From NCBI RefSeq assembly GCF_027172205.1, contig NC_070617.1, positions 1,619,501-1,683,500 on the forward strand: a stretch of DNA of 64,000 bases. Reading direction: 5' to 3'. Under the pieces are notes generated by a model. That model made no database searches, had not been told where the DNA came from, and saw nothing but the letters and a program-made list of their open reading frames with translations. Positions 1 to 11,044 of this stretch are shown here, piece after piece. Numbering within the stretch: position 1 is the first letter of the stretch; each line of letters starts with the position of its first letter. The DNA comes from Podarcis raffonei. Its lineage: Eukaryota; Chordata; Lepidosauria; Squamata; Lacertidae. The translations under genes were made by a program, and so were the position numbers.

Positions 1-540
1 TTTACCATTCCAGCCACCTGGAGCTCGCTTCTGCATTGCTCCTTTTTCGTAACAGTGGAGGCTTTCAGCTCTGCCTCCAGCAGAGCAGTCTTGGTAATCT
101 CATACGTTTGTGTTGTTCCCTACGCTTTAACCCCCTCCTGTCCTGAGCAGCTAAAAGTGGTGTGCCCTCTCCCTCTGTGCCAGAGCTGGAGGGGTGCTGG
201 GGCTCCCTAACATCAGGGAGTCCTGCCTCCACCTCCCCTTGCTCTCCCAGACCTTCTAGTGCTTCCTCTTCTGCCAGCCCCTCTCGCTGCTCCTCATCCA
301 ACTCAGGAGCCGTCTCAGCTGGCTCCAAGACAGAAGAGGACATTTGAGCCCAACTGCTGAGCCCAACCGCTGAGCCCAACAGCTGGCTCTGTGACAGAAG
401 AGGACATCTGATCCCAACCGCTAGACATCTCTGTTGGGATACTGCCAGGGAGGCAAAGTCCATCATAGCCCCCAAGCCGGCTGCCGGACGATCCATCGAC
501 CTCCCGTAGACAGGCAATATCAGCAATTAGCGACACGAAG
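1..540. other. Unassigned sequence, no gene recognised
   Basis: The stretch is rich in CT/CAG-type low-complexity words and contains a short repeated motif around 345-420 (variants of 'gaggacatttgagcccaac'). A 153-codon frame on the minus strand has no recognisable domain and looks like a chance frame in biased sequence. It may be part of an old interspersed repeat, but I cannot assign a family. Confidence 0.4.
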
Positions 541-582
541 CCTCAGAAACAGATTGCCACATTCTTAGGCTGGTGCACACTC

Positions 583-811
583 TGTCAGCAGAATTCACAC
601 AGCGAGAGATGCACAGAAGGAGAGCATATTTACAGTTTATTCAGCGTTGGTCAGAGCAAAGACAAACATGACTGCCTGCTCCGGTCTGCTCAGGCAACAA
701 GAAGGAAATGAAAGCAACTGAAAACATAAACATCCTGTGAACAGGAAATACGCAGACTCTGTGACTCACAAAGCCTGCTCCCTTTTAAGGTGGAACGGAA
801 ATATCCTAACA
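583..811. mobile_element. Candidate short solo LTR (fossil)
   Basis: The segment starts TGTCAG and ends CTAACA, the same termini as the better supported solo LTR at 40755-41199. The flanking 5-mers (cactc and atctc) match only weakly, so the ends are uncertain. No internal coding region is present. The family is not assigned beyond LTR-type element. Confidence 0.3.
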
Positions 812-844
812 ATCTCTCCACAGCTACACAAATTGAGCTCAGAT

Positions 845-1470
845 TAAGGAAAGGGCCATAGCTCAGTGGTAGAGCCTCTGTCCTGCAAGCAGAAGGTTTC
901 CATTTCAGTTCCCATCATCTCCAGATAGCGTTGGGAGAGACTATTGGTGTTTTGCAACTTTCTGACTTGTTGCAGGACCTTAGCCAGACCTAGCAGAGTA
1001 AACGCAGAGTTCATGAAAGCAATTGGCAACTGGCTGCAGACAGGATGGATGAAGCAGGGACCAGTAACTTGTAGTTTATTATATACAGTGGACTATTTAC
1101 AGGAACAGAACATGGATCTTTAACTAGCTCTCTCTTACACGACTCACAACTCTCAACCTCCAACTCCTACACTTGCCACTCTAACACATTCCAGTTAATA
1201 GGCCATAAATCATTATTCCCGTGAGAGCTTGACCAATCATGGAGCTGTCTCTATGCCTCTGTATCACCAGGAAGATTACACTCCTTGACATTGCCTTGGC
1301 TGTCGGCCAAACCCTAATTGACTCTGTATGAAGCTGCACATATTCAGATTCCCAACAGAGACTTCTGCCTGAAATCCTGGACAGCCACTGCAAGTCAGTG
1401 TAGACAATACTGAGCTACATGGACCAATGGTCTGATTCAGTATGTGGCAGCTTCCCATGTTCCCAAGTGT
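845..1470 (+). mobile_element. tRNA-derived SINE split by an LTR insertion
   Basis: The left half begins with a tRNA-like A box (tagctcagtggtagagc). The right half (about 1363-1470) carries the SINE body ending 'ggcagcttcccatgttcc', which also occurs at 3350-3410 and 29660-29730. The two halves are separated by the solo LTR at 942-1357. The tRNA-like head is not a functional tRNA gene. Confidence 0.6.
942..1357. mobile_element. Solo LTR nested in a SINE (fossil)
   Basis: About 416 bp flanked by a perfect 5-bp duplication, gagac (937-941 and 1358-1362), and interrupting a SINE whose two halves resume on either side. The right end reads CCCAACA and the left end TATTGG, consistent with a slightly worn TG...CA LTR pair. 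A 5-bp target duplication fits ERV or Gypsy-type LTR elements. No internal region remains, so this is a solo LTR from LTR-LTR recombination. Confidence 0.55.
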
Positions 1471-1557
1471 TGGGGGCGGGCGTCATTTTTATTCTCAGCA
1501 AATGCCACATCATTTTAAAACAAACAAACTTCTTCCTTATTTGCATTTAGTCCCTAG

Positions 1558-1667
1558 GTCTCCGGGAAAATAATGCAGAGAGAAGCCCCCAGAAAGAACG
1601 TCTTGTCACGACTATTTACGACCAGATCCGAAGGACCCCGGACAATTCTTCTGAAGAAGTCACATAG
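1558..1667 (+). CDS. Gene 0: last tail exon of a SLAM-family receptor, with ITSM
   Basis: The acceptor 'tttagtccctag' precedes a phase-1 reading frame of 36 codons ending in TAG at 1665-1667. It encodes a hydrophilic peptide starting LRENNAERSPQKERLV and containing TTIYDQI. TIYDQI (codons 1611-1628) matches the SLAM-family immunoreceptor tyrosine switch motif TxYxx(V/I), which binds SAP/EAT-2 SH2 adaptors in known members. Phase 1 is the phase used by the signal, Ig and most transmembrane exon junctions of the downstream receptor genes. The upstream exons lie outside the window. I infer the 3' end of a further array member with a signalling tail. A chance ITSM is possible, but motif, acceptor, phase, strand and location agree. 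Confidence 0.6.
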
Positions 1668-2620
1668 GCCTGGTAAGGTCCATGATATTTTGGGTGGGCT
1701 TAAAAAAAAATCAAATGGTGGTGATTTCCCCCCCCCCAAATATATGCAACAAATATGTTTGTGTGTGATTCTAGTCATGCACCAGCCTCTCCTTCAAGAC
1801 CTTCAACAAAGGAAAGCTCCAGCAGCTCTAGAGAGTGTTCCCATTGTCAAACTGGTTCTACCATTGATACGTTTCTCCTCATGTCCAACTGAGATCTACC
1901 CTCAGTCTAGGGTAGATCCTTTAATCTAGTAGAGGGGAAGAAGTTTGTCCTCTCTTCTGTGGGAGAGCCCCAATATGCCATCTGATTTATAAATATAATT
2001 CTGTTTCCCAGCAGGATCCAGCAAGAGGGATTTTGTCAAGAAACATCACCTTTGCAGGGGCCAAAAACCAAACGATGTGCCAAACCCTATGAGCACCACT
2101 TGGGACTTGCCAAGGCTACTTTTTCTTTTTGTTTTTTGGCACAGAAGAGAAGAGAATATTTCATGGGCAAAATTCCCTTTCTTTCCTTTTATTGTGAAAC
2201 CTTATTTTCTGCTACAAGCCCTCACTCCAAAGTTACTAGAAGTCCTCGCTCTGAAATGACTGGAAGCCCTCACTCCAAAGTGGCTTGAGGATATCTTCCT
2301 GAAGCTGAACCCTGGAAGGGAGAATGACCCAAGGCTTTGTAGACTATGGAGCAAACTATTCTCCAAAAGACCAGTCCATACAATGGAGTTTTCCGCCTGC
2401 CTCAAAAGAAAGCAAAGAGGGAGGTGGAGTCTTGAGATATCCACCCAGGGAAAAATTGGACAGATTGGCAGAGATTGAAAGATTGTCCACCACTCTTCTC
2501 CTGAAATGTAAGCCATTGTGTGCAGCAGCAACATGAAACCAGAACCATTCTAGCATGCAATTACATGGCTAAAAGGAAGACTCTGCTTTTGAGATGGACA
2601 AGACGGCAATAAATAAATAT
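1668..2620 (+). other. Candidate 3' UTR of gene 0
   Basis: After the stop codon of the ITSM exon there is no coding signal that I recognise. Two overlapping AATAAA hexamers occur at 2608-2617 and could serve as polyadenylation signals, giving a 3' UTR of about 950 bases. A short AGTCCTCGCTCTGAAA-like unit is repeated about three times at 2219-2285. The assignment rests on position alone. Confidence 0.3.
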
Positions 2621-3044
2621 TCAGACTTACCTCCCATAAATGTTTTAGTAAGCCCATCCATGGCTGTTTTTAAGAAAGAGAGAGACCGTCTATGAATGGA
2701 TGTGACATCATGCTCAGGATAGCATCTGTCATCTGACTGCTAGACCTGAATCTCTCCTTAGGTGTCAAAATAGACTTCCCTTTGGACTGCTCTGCGTAAG
2801 AGGGCAGTGGACTCTTGACTACGCTAGCAATCCTGACCTTGTGCTCATGATGTATCAAAGTAAATATGAAAGCAAAACTAGCACTCCTACATTCCAGTTT
2901 TAAACAAAACCAAGAGGAAGGTGATGCTTTCACTGATTGAGCATCCTGAATGATGCAGTTCATGAACTGGGACTGGAATGAAGATGGGTTTCTGCTTATG
3001 GGAAAGGGATGGATGCAACAGGGTTTGTTTCCGCATAAATATGG

Positions 3045-3415
3045 TGGAGGAAAGGGTCCTAGCTCAGGGACAGAACACCTGCTTTGCATGCAGAATGCCC
3101 CAGGTTAAACCCACAATAGCATCTCCAAGTAGACCTGGGAACGTCCCCTCCCTGAAACCCAGGAGAGCTGCTTCCAGCCACTGTAGACAGTCCTCAGCTA
3201 GAAGGACCAATGGTCTGAGTCAGCAGTATGCAGCACTTGGGCAAAGCCATGTCTCAGTGGTAGAACACCTGCTTCACATGTAGAAGGTCCCAGCTTCAAC
3301 ACCTGAATGCATCTCCAGGTAGGGCTGGGGGGAAAGACGCCCTGCCTAAAATCCTGGAGAGCTGCTGCCAGTCAGTGTAGAGAACACTGGGCTAGATGGA
3401 CCAAGGCTGAACTAA
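3045..3415 (+). mobile_element. Two tandem tRNA-derived SINE copies
   Basis: Two copies of the same SINE lie head to tail (about 3045-3240 and 3241-3415). Each has an A-box-like 'ctcag' head and a body ending 'gctagatggaccaa'. The second copy contains the unit A duplication breakpoint near 3261. Its equivalent at 29563-29730 starts abruptly at that point. Confidence 0.6.
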
Positions 3416-3640
3416 GGCTCCATTTCTCCCCAAACTATTGTCTGCACATTGGCCTTCAGCTTTTCAGATCTCTCATATCAGGAGCCTTTCTTGGACCTGT
3501 TTGCGGCTGAACTCTAGAATGCTCAAAGCCTCTCTTTTTTAAGTTCTAGATTCCACCTTCTGCTGTTTGAAGTACTTGAGGGGGGGGGAATTAATGTGTC
3601 CTGCAACAATATGTTGCAGTTCTAGATTCTAATCAGAATG

Positions 3641-3680
3641 TTACACTTACATTTACACTTACATTTACACACACACACAA
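3641..3680. repeat. TTACA/CA microsatellite
   Basis: Imperfect repeats of ttacac and tttaca run into a (CA)n tract. A shorter version is present in unit B near 29958-29980. Confidence 0.8.
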
Positions 3681-4559
3681 CCTCCTCACCCTGTTCTCCA
3701 TTTTCCTTTTGTCATGTTCACTCTATAATCCTCAATTGGTTGATTCTCTTTTTGGGGGGAGAAGGTGTCCCATTAAGTCTTTTGCTTTCAGGTTTTTGTA
3801 CATCTGCAAACTCTGGGGCTCCTCCAGGCCTGGAAATGCCTCCCTCCTCATGTAGCTCACAGAGATCCTCTTTTGGCCACCGTCCAGTCAACCCTTGGCC
3901 CCTGTGCTTGCTATTACAAGGTTGGAAGCTGTTCAGAAATCTATGCTGGAGACCTCTGGCTTTGGTGCCAGACACCACACTCACACTGCAATGGTGGGAG
4001 TGATCTTCCATGAGTCCTGGGTATAGATTTAGGTCTGTGGCTGCCCCTTACCAAGATTTTCTCAGAGCTGAAGTGTAGAAAGCCAAGTATCTGGACCTCC
4101 CAGCCCAGCTCAAGGTGCTGTAGGACCACAGAAACCAACCGTGCATTAATAAGCTGGTCATTGTATCATATCTGGTCCCTGCTCTAGATCTCACGAGACT
4201 TTACAGTGTGTATGTTGGGCACCATGCTATGTACTGTGTTATTTGTCTCAATAACATTTGGTAAAATAACCCTTTGAAGAATGTTGTCATTGCCTGATGG
4301 TAAAGGTGTACGAAGATTGTGGTTAATATCCATGAGGTTTTGTATATTTTTGTTTCAGTCTGCCCCAAGTCGTCACACACACAGGCCATGCAATTCCTTG
4401 GGCCAAATTAAAGAGGCAGCAGGTTGTTGTTTCAGTACTAGGGATGGGACAGCAATAGCTGCATGAGAAAAACAGCCCTATCCAGAAATAGCAAGTAGCC
4501 CATGGCAATCCACCCTCTCAGACCAAGTGGGCTGCAAGAGAACTTCGACACAGAACCTG

Positions 4560-5475
4560 TGGGCCACGAACCAGTGAAGGTGGTGAATGTCCTGTTTGAG
4601 TGTCTGGAGGTGGTTGTAAGATGGATGGTGGCTAATAGATTGAGGTTGAATCCTAACAAGACAGAAGAACTGTTTTTTGGGGAGGGCGGGGCAGGGGCAG
4701 GCAGGTGTGAGGGACTCCCTGGTCCTGAATGGGGTAACTGTGCCCCTGAAGGACCAGGTGCGCAGCCTGGGAGTCATTTTGGACTCACAGCAGTCCATGG
4801 AGGTGAAGGTCAATTCTGTGTCCAGGGTAGCTGTCTACCAGCTCCGTCTGGTACGCAGGCTGAGAGCTTACCTGCCCACAGACTGTCTCACCAGAGTGGT
4901 GTATGCTCTGGTTATCTCCTGCTTGGACTACTGCAATGCGCTCTATGTGGGCCTACCTTTGAAGGTGACCCAGAAACTACAACTAATCCAGAATGCGTCA
5001 GCTAGACTGGTGACTGGGAGCGGCTGCTGAGACCACATAACACTGGACCTGAAAGACCTACATTGGCTCCCAGTACGTTTCTAAGCACAATTAAAAGTGT
5101 TGGTGCTGACCTTGAAAGCCCTAGATGGACTCAACCCAGTGTACCTGAAGGAGCGTCTCCACCACCATCATTGTGCCTGGACACTGAGGTCCAGCTCTGA
5201 GGGCCTTCTGGCGGTTGCCTCACTGTGAGAAGCGAAGATACAGGGAACCTGGCAGAGGGCCTTCTCAGTGGAACACCTTCCCATCAGATGTCTAGGAAAT
5301 AAACAACTACCTGACTTTTAGAAGACATCTGAAGGCAGCCCTGTTTAGGGAAGTTTTTAATGTTTGAAGTTTCATTGTGTTTTTAATATTCTGTTGGGAG
5401 CCACCAAGAGTGGCTGGGGAAGCCCAGCCAGATGGGCGGGGTATAAATAATACAATTATTATTGTTATTGTTATT
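4560..5475 (+). mobile_element. L2/CR1-clade LINE 3' portion
   Basis: The frame at 4677-5030 encodes the end of a reverse transcriptase with RSLGVILDSQQSM, RVVYALVISCLDYCNALY and KLQLIQNASARLVTGSG, typical of the L2/CR1 clade. The 3' end reads 'gagtggctggggaagccca' and finishes in a short (ATT)n tail. The element is 5'-truncated, as is usual for LINEs. Unit B lacks this copy. Confidence 0.75.
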
Positions 5476-6990
5476 AGATTTCCACATTATTAAAGTGGTC
5501 ACAATATCATTACTATTATTTAGTATACCCAAATAATATATTTAATGAAATATATATAATTGAATACACAATTAACAGGTTTAAGGTATATATTTGTCAA
5601 ACAGATAGATAGATGCATGGCATGGAAATGCAGGAGAACCCAGAATCATGGTGTGTGTATGAGATTCTGACCCCTGAAATCCTGCCAGATAAGATCTGAG
5701 TGCACAGAACAGGAGTCAAAGAGACTCCAAAATAATCGCTGCCACCTCTCAACCCTCCCGCACAGTCACAATCTGGACTATCCTTCTCCTAGTCCATCCT
5801 GGACGGGTGGAGGAAAGATGCAGAAAGTCATAGATCTGAGGTCCTCTTTCCTTATTGGTGTGTGTGTGTGTGTGTGTTTTGGATGTGGATCTTAAAAATC
5901 CAGATGATATTTTAAAAAATCTCCATCTTGCCAATCAAAAAACAGGAAGCTGAGTTTGCTCTTACCCACTAGGCGGGGTTTTCTGCACATGATTGCCCCC
6001 AACCTCTGCTGCACCTCCCCACCCCACTGATCCCCCTTCTCAAGCCCCCAGTCACACCCTTGACCTGCCACACTGGAGACAATGAGGAGCACAAACACAC
6101 ACACCCCAATTCACCACCACCACCAGCAGCAGCACCATTAGGTCCTTGCCACTCTTGCCCAGCCCTCCACTCCCTCCTTCCTGCAACTGGTGGGTTGGGG
6201 GCAGGGCTGGATTTAGGGTGACACAACTGATTCCCCCACACTGGGCACTGAGCTGAGAGGGCTGTTGTCAAGGGCTGATAGCAATAGGTATGTGGAAAAT
6301 GAATTCCCATGCGCTCTGGAATTTGGCATGGTGTCCTGCTGCACCAGCAGGGATTCAGCCCTTCTAGCTACATGACCCGAAAAGCTGTCTGTGGACATAC
6401 GCCAGCTCCCTCAGCCTGAAAATGAGATGAGTGCTGCAACCCCATAGTCTGCATACTTTGACTGGCCTTAACTGTCCAGGGTTTTTTTTTTTTACTTTTA
6501 CCTATGTGTCAGTCAGTCGGTCAGTCGGTTTTATTGCACATAGCCAAAGGCTGCCGCAATGTACACAGAATCATTCAACAATTAAAAGAAAATATACTAG
6601 ATTGATACAAAAAACTTGAAACATTTATATTATCAAGACATTAACTACTCTAAACAGAGCTATAAAAGTACCTTAATATACAAGTTAAGACATTAAACAA
6701 TAAAATTTATAAGCTAAAATTATCACATGGCCACTAATATATTAAAAAATAATGTCAATTAATACAATGTGCAGTTTCATTATATTTTTACCTATGTGGA
6801 ACCTCCATATGCTAGAAGGTCAGAGAGTGGAAGAGGGGCTGCTGCCTCTGTGCCCTTCCTTTGGCGTGCAATTTTCACTAGTGTATGCTTTCTTACACAC
6901 AGTTTCTCCGTATACATACATTTTTGTGAACATGTAGTGATTGGAGAAGTGCCTCACAAAAACCCAGATTACAAAGGGTAGCTGCATTTC
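5476..6990. other. Intergenic sequence shared with unit B, no gene seen
   Basis: Contains a (TG)n tract at 5861-5878 and A/T-rich stretches. A 'cagtcagtcggtcagtcgg' tract lies near 6510. The site TA at 6793-6794 is the empty target of the transposon found in unit B at 31843-33028. Open frames here are short and show no domain. Confidence 0.5.
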
Positions 6991-6993
6991 ACA

Positions 6994-7369
6994 GGTAAAG
7001 GTAAAGGGTAAAGGACCCCTGGCAGTTAAGTCCAGTCGCGAATGACTGCAGGGTTGTGGCGCTCATCTCGCTTTACTAGCCAAGGGAGCCGGCGTTTGTC
7101 TGCAGACAGTTTTTCCGAGTCATGTGGCCAGCATGACTAAGCCGCTTCTGTTGAAACCAGAGCAGCGCACGGAAATACCATTTACCTTCCCACCGGAGCA
7201 GTACTTATTTATTTACTTGCACTTTGACATGCTTTCAAACTGCTAGGTTGGCAGGAGCAGGGACCGAACAACGGGAGCTCACCCTGTCACAGGGATTCGA
7301 ACCGCCGACCTGCCGATCAGCAAGCTCAAGAGGCTCAGTGGTTTAGACCACAGCGCCACCCGCTTCCCA
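6994..7369 (-). mobile_element. Squamate tRNA-derived SINE copy 1
   Basis: Reverse-oriented copy. The tRNA-like head with a B box (ggttcgaatcc on the minus strand) is at the right end, and the body ends in repeated 'ggtaaa' units at the left. Copies of the same family recur throughout the window. The unit B counterpart is at 33225-33599. Confidence 0.8.
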
Positions 7370-7380
7370 CATTTCACACG

Positions 7381-7585
7381 TAAAGGTAAAGGGACCCCTG
7401 ACCATTAGGTCCAGTTGCGAACGACTCTGGGGTTGCGTCGCTCATCTCACTTTCCCGGCCGAGGGAGCCGGCGTGCAGCTTCCGGGTCATGTGGCCAGCA
7501 GGACTAAGCTGCTAAACTGCTAGGTTGGCAGGAGCAGGGACCGAGCAATGGGAGCTCACCCCATCGTGGGGATTCGAACTGCCAT
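7381..7585 (-). mobile_element. Squamate tRNA-derived SINE copy 2, internally deleted
   Basis: Same family as the neighbouring copy, but about 150 bases of the middle are missing and the tRNA-like head is cut short. The unit B counterpart at 33612-33816 has the same deletion, so it predates the duplication. Confidence 0.7.
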
Positions 7586-7614
7586 TGCTGTTAAAGACTG
7601 GTAGTCATTGAAGA

Positions 7615-8045
7615 AGTAAACAATAAACATCTCAGAGAAAAAGTTTGTTGATCTTAACAAAATAACTAAAGCATATCTCCTTCTTAAAATACTATTTTGT
7701 GGTTAGTCTGTTTTAAGAAAATCCTCTAGCTCCCGTAAAGTCCTTTGAAAGGTCTCTATCGGTTGGAGGGAAAGAAACAGGCCAACCAGAGTACAAGAGC
7801 AAAGCGGCTAGTAAGACTGATCTTTATTATTTGAAAAGGGGAAAGTATTGCAACAGGGTCCCCACTCAGCACACAGGAGGGAGGAGCAAAGAACAAAGGA
7901 AAATCAGAATGTTGTACTATCTCCACATGGTCTGCCCGACAGGAGCATCAGTCATACACCAGAAATACATCATTAAAAGGAGGTACATCAGGTAAGTTCA
8001 TAGGTCACAGGCAAGTCATTGACACCTCTTCGGGTGTTAATTTTT
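7615..8045. repeat. Unassigned repeat, present three times in the window
   Basis: Related copies occur at 33835-34270 and, in part, at 25857-26085 plus 26682-26730. The copy at 25.9 kb lacks the BovB/SINE insertion seen here at 8046-8520, so it diverged before that insertion. The minus strand carries a possible AATAAA, which could suggest an LTR, but I see no clear ends. Confidence 0.4.
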
Positions 8046-8167
8046 TGTTGTTTAGTCGTTTAGTCATGTTCAACTCTTCGTGACCACATGCACCAGAGCA
8101 CACCAGGCACTCCTGTCTTCCACTGCCTCCCGCAGTTTGGTCAGACTCATGTTGGTAGCTTCAAGGA
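8046..8167 (-). mobile_element. RTE-BovB LINE 3' end fragment
   Basis: On the minus strand this is the conserved BovB 3' region; the + strand reads 'tgttgtttagtcgtttagtc' followed by 'ccaggcactcctgtcttcc'. A SINE has inserted at its right side with the duplication tagcttcaag. The unit B copy is at 34271-34393. Confidence 0.75.
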
Positions 8168-8520
8168 TAAAGGTAAAGGGACCCCTGACCATTAGGTCCA
8201 GTTGTGGCAGACTCTGGGGTTGAAGCACTCATCTCGCTTTATTGGCCGAGGGAGCCAGCGTACAGCTTCTGGCTCATGTGGCCAGCATGACTAAGCCACT
8301 TCTGGCGAACCAGAGCAGCGCACGGAAACACCGTTTACCTTCCCGCTGGAGTGGTACCTATTTATCTACTTGTACTTTGATGTGCTTTCGAACTGCTAGG
8401 TTGGTAGGAGCTGGGACCGAGCAATGTGAGCTCACCCCGTCGCGGGGATTCGAACCGCCAACCTTCTGATTGGCAAGTCCTAGGCTCTGTGGTTTAACCC
8501 ACAGCGCCACCCGCGTCCCA
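8168..8520 (-). mobile_element. Squamate tRNA-derived SINE copy 3
   Basis: Near-full-length reverse copy flanked by the 10-bp target duplication tagcttcaag (8158-8167 and 8521-8530). The frame at 8242-8469 is SINE sequence, not a gene. The unit B counterpart at 34400-34750 has the same flanks. Confidence 0.85.
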
Positions 8521-8980
8521 TAGCTTCAAGAATACAGGGAGGCAAAAGGAGAGGCAGGTATGGATGGTCTTCTGTCTGTGTCAGGTTCAGGGAATTCTAT
8601 TCCCCACCCCACACCCTGTGGGAGCATGAAGCAAGGAGAACATAGAGTGTCTTTAAATAAAGTGAGTTTATTCAATAAATTTAAATAAACATGGTGACAG
8701 ACAAAGAAATCCAGCCAGTCTCTCGTAATGGCATTGCTCCAAATGAGCTCCTCCCGCCTCCATTCCTGGCAACAGCACTTCCCCTTACAGTGGCTTCCAG
8801 GAGCCTATTGTCCCTGAGTCCTTTGTTCTTGCACCTTCAATGAACGCCGAGTTCTGGGAGAAGGTGGGTCAGAAATATTCTCCAGGCTGCTCTCTCCTGG
8901 CCCTCCTCCCAGCTCCTACCTTCTGTTTGCCTGTCTCTGAGCTGTGACCTTCCTCAACCACCTGCTGTAATTCATTACAG

Positions 8981-9212
8981 TAGTACCTCGGATTAAGAAC
9001 TTAATTCGTTCCGGAGGTACATTCTTAACCTGAAACTGTTCTTAACCTGAAGCACCACTTTAGCTAATGGGGCCTCCTGCTGCCGCCACGCGATTTCTGT
9101 TCTCATCCTGAAGCAAAGTTCTTAACCCAAGGTACTATTTCTGGGTTAGAGGAGTCTGTAACCTGAAGCTCATGTAACCTGAAGCGTCTGTAACCCAAGG
9201 TACCACTGTACT
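8981..9212. mobile_element. Tc1/mariner-type MITE with TA flanks
   Basis: Inverted termini CAGTAGTACCT and AGGTACCACTG are bounded by TA on both sides. The interior has repeated 'aacctgaagc' units in both orientations. There is no transposase frame. This fits a non-autonomous Tigger/pogo-like element. The unit B copy is at about 35212-35442. Confidence 0.65.
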
Positions 9213-10205
9213 GCCTTCCTCTCCTCTGGAAGCTGTGAGAGAAGGAGGGTGGTGACCTCCACCATTCCTCCTCCTGAATCTCGTTCCCTTCAGTCCAGTC
9301 CCTGACTGTCACCTCAAGCACCTACCTTCTGGTCCTCGCCTTACTTATCCTAATATAAGTATAAAACAGGTAAGGTAAAGGTAAACATGCTAGCAATCAC
9401 CTGCCATTGTCTTTCACCAGAATCCGCAGGGGACACATACTTCAGGAATGTGAGAAAGTAAGTGCTGAAAAGAGTCTGAGGCCTGGGTCTAGGGTCAACC
9501 ATCTACAGATTTTTAGTGTCACATAGTTTCTTGTCTAAGTAATAAACCTTATTGTCTATATATCTCAGCTTTCTTGGGCTTATTTACACCAAGTAAATTA
9601 CATGTGAGGTACATACAATATAGTCGACACCATTTGACAGTCATTTGTGAATGAGTCCTTAGTGTTCAATGAATGAGTGAGGTGGTTTGACATTTGTGAA
9701 TTGGTTGATATTCACTGTCGATGCAGTAGATGCCAATGTATAGCTGTCAGAATTTCACTGCAGTTTGGGGAAGCAAATCTGTCTTATATGTAAGTATCAA
9801 TTTATTATACGCATTTTCCATTCAGACTTCAGATTTTCTCTTAAATCAATCCTATTGCATTTTGATGCAATTTAAATGCTTGTCAGCCTTCCAGACAAAA
9901 CACTTTTCTTGGTCGGCTCAGTAATGTTGTTCCAACATTAAAAAAGGAAAGAAGATCAATGAGAGAGAGAATATAGCACAGGGAAGTAGGTTGGCTTAGA
10001 AATGTTGTTCCAAAATATAAAGATAACTAAAATGCCACAGGCACGCATAGAGTAAAAATACCATTGAGAAATTTGAGCCTGGCAAGGGATATCCTATCCC
10101 TCAAGGGGGTGTGTGGGTGTGTGTTGGTGTGTTTCTGACCAGCTTATAAATGTGGTGCCAACATTTTAAAAAATGGTAACGGCAGAGTAACAATCACTGA
10201 AGATA
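9213..10205. other. Intergenic sequence upstream of gene 1, no gene seen
   Basis: Shared with unit B (35443-36428) at very high identity. It contains A/T-rich stretches and short TG/GA runs. I recognise no exon. The frame at 9730-9924 has no domain. Confidence 0.5.
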
Positions 10206-10207
10206 AA

Positions 10208-10395
10208 AAAAGGTAAAGGTAAAGGACCCCTGGATGGTTAAATCCAGTCAAAGGTGACTATGGGGTTGCGGCACTCATCTTGCTTTCAGGCTGAAGCAGC
10301 TGACGTTTTTCCAGAGACAGCTTTCCGGGTCATGTGGCCAGCAGGACTAAACCACTTCTGGCAGAACAAAAACACTGTGACAGAAGCCAGAGCAC
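10208..10395 (-). mobile_element. Squamate tRNA-derived SINE copy 4, partial
   Basis: The body of the same SINE family, starting with 'ggtaaaggtaaaggacccct' and running to 'cacttctggcagaac'. The tRNA-like head is lost. It lies immediately upstream of exon 1 of gene 1. The same arrangement recurs at 27172-27370 and 36432-36610. Confidence 0.7.
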
Positions 10396-10484
10396 ACAGA
10401 AAAGTCCAAGAAGACAGGAAAGAGCAAGAATCACTCTCAGAGAGAACTAAAGATAATTGCAGCTGCTTATTGTTGACATTACCG

Positions 10485-10680
10485 ATGTCTGCTTTGTGTT
10501 GTTGCTGGGATGTCAGAGGACAAATATCAGTCTGCAAGCTGAGAAGATCAACTCTGCTCTTGCCTCACCAGCAGACATACCTGAGACTCCCTCCACAATC
10601 AGACAGAAAAGTTAAAGAAGACACTTGCAGAAGCCTCAAGATCCTTCTCGTATTCAAGCTGTTAATCTACTCTTCCTTTG
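10485..10680 (+). CDS. Gene 1 exon 1, leader exon without the ancestral start
   Basis: The 3' end aligns base for base with the signal-peptide exon of gene 3 (agaagcctc... to tttg|gtaagt) and encodes the hydrophobic core RSLKILLVFKLLIYSSF in the same phase-1 frame. The codon aligned with the gene 3 ATG is AAA, so the ancestral start is gone. The nearest in-frame Met upstream (10485) would add about 48 residues, beginning MSALCCCWDVRG, before the hydrophobic core. That is unusually long for a cleaved signal peptide. The same exon occurs at 27448-27643 and 36712-36907. I infer either a new, longer leader or a decayed exon bypassed by splicing from another first exon. Confidence 0.5.
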
Positions 10681-11044
10681 GTAAGTCCTTCAGGACTTAT
10701 ACAGCCCTCAAGCCTCTCAATACATAGAAACATTGTAAGTCTGTTTTGTTCCAAAGGGGTAAATAATTGACAATGATAAAGTTCGTTACTGGTTCCCTGT
10801 TGCTTATTTGCATGGAATTGCAAAGCATGGCTCACTGATAAAACCCTCTCTGCGCCTGAACCCCTCCCCGCAAAGCTGTGCTCTTGAAGAGACCCTGCAT
10901 GCCCTTCCTCACATTGTTGGGAACAACTTTTAGAGTGTGCTGTGACACCTAATCGCTACTGAACATCCCTCAGATTGTGGTATTTGTACAAATTAAAAAG
11001 GGAGCTGTGGATAAGGACACTTTTGATGTAGGCTTCAAATTATA

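Noticed and set aside
851-900. Functional tRNA gene
   Set aside because: Only an A-box-like head of a SINE; acceptor stem and T arm do not pair.
8242-8469. 75-codon frame ending GFEPPTF
   Set aside because: It lies entirely in a tRNA-derived SINE and recurs at other SINE copies.
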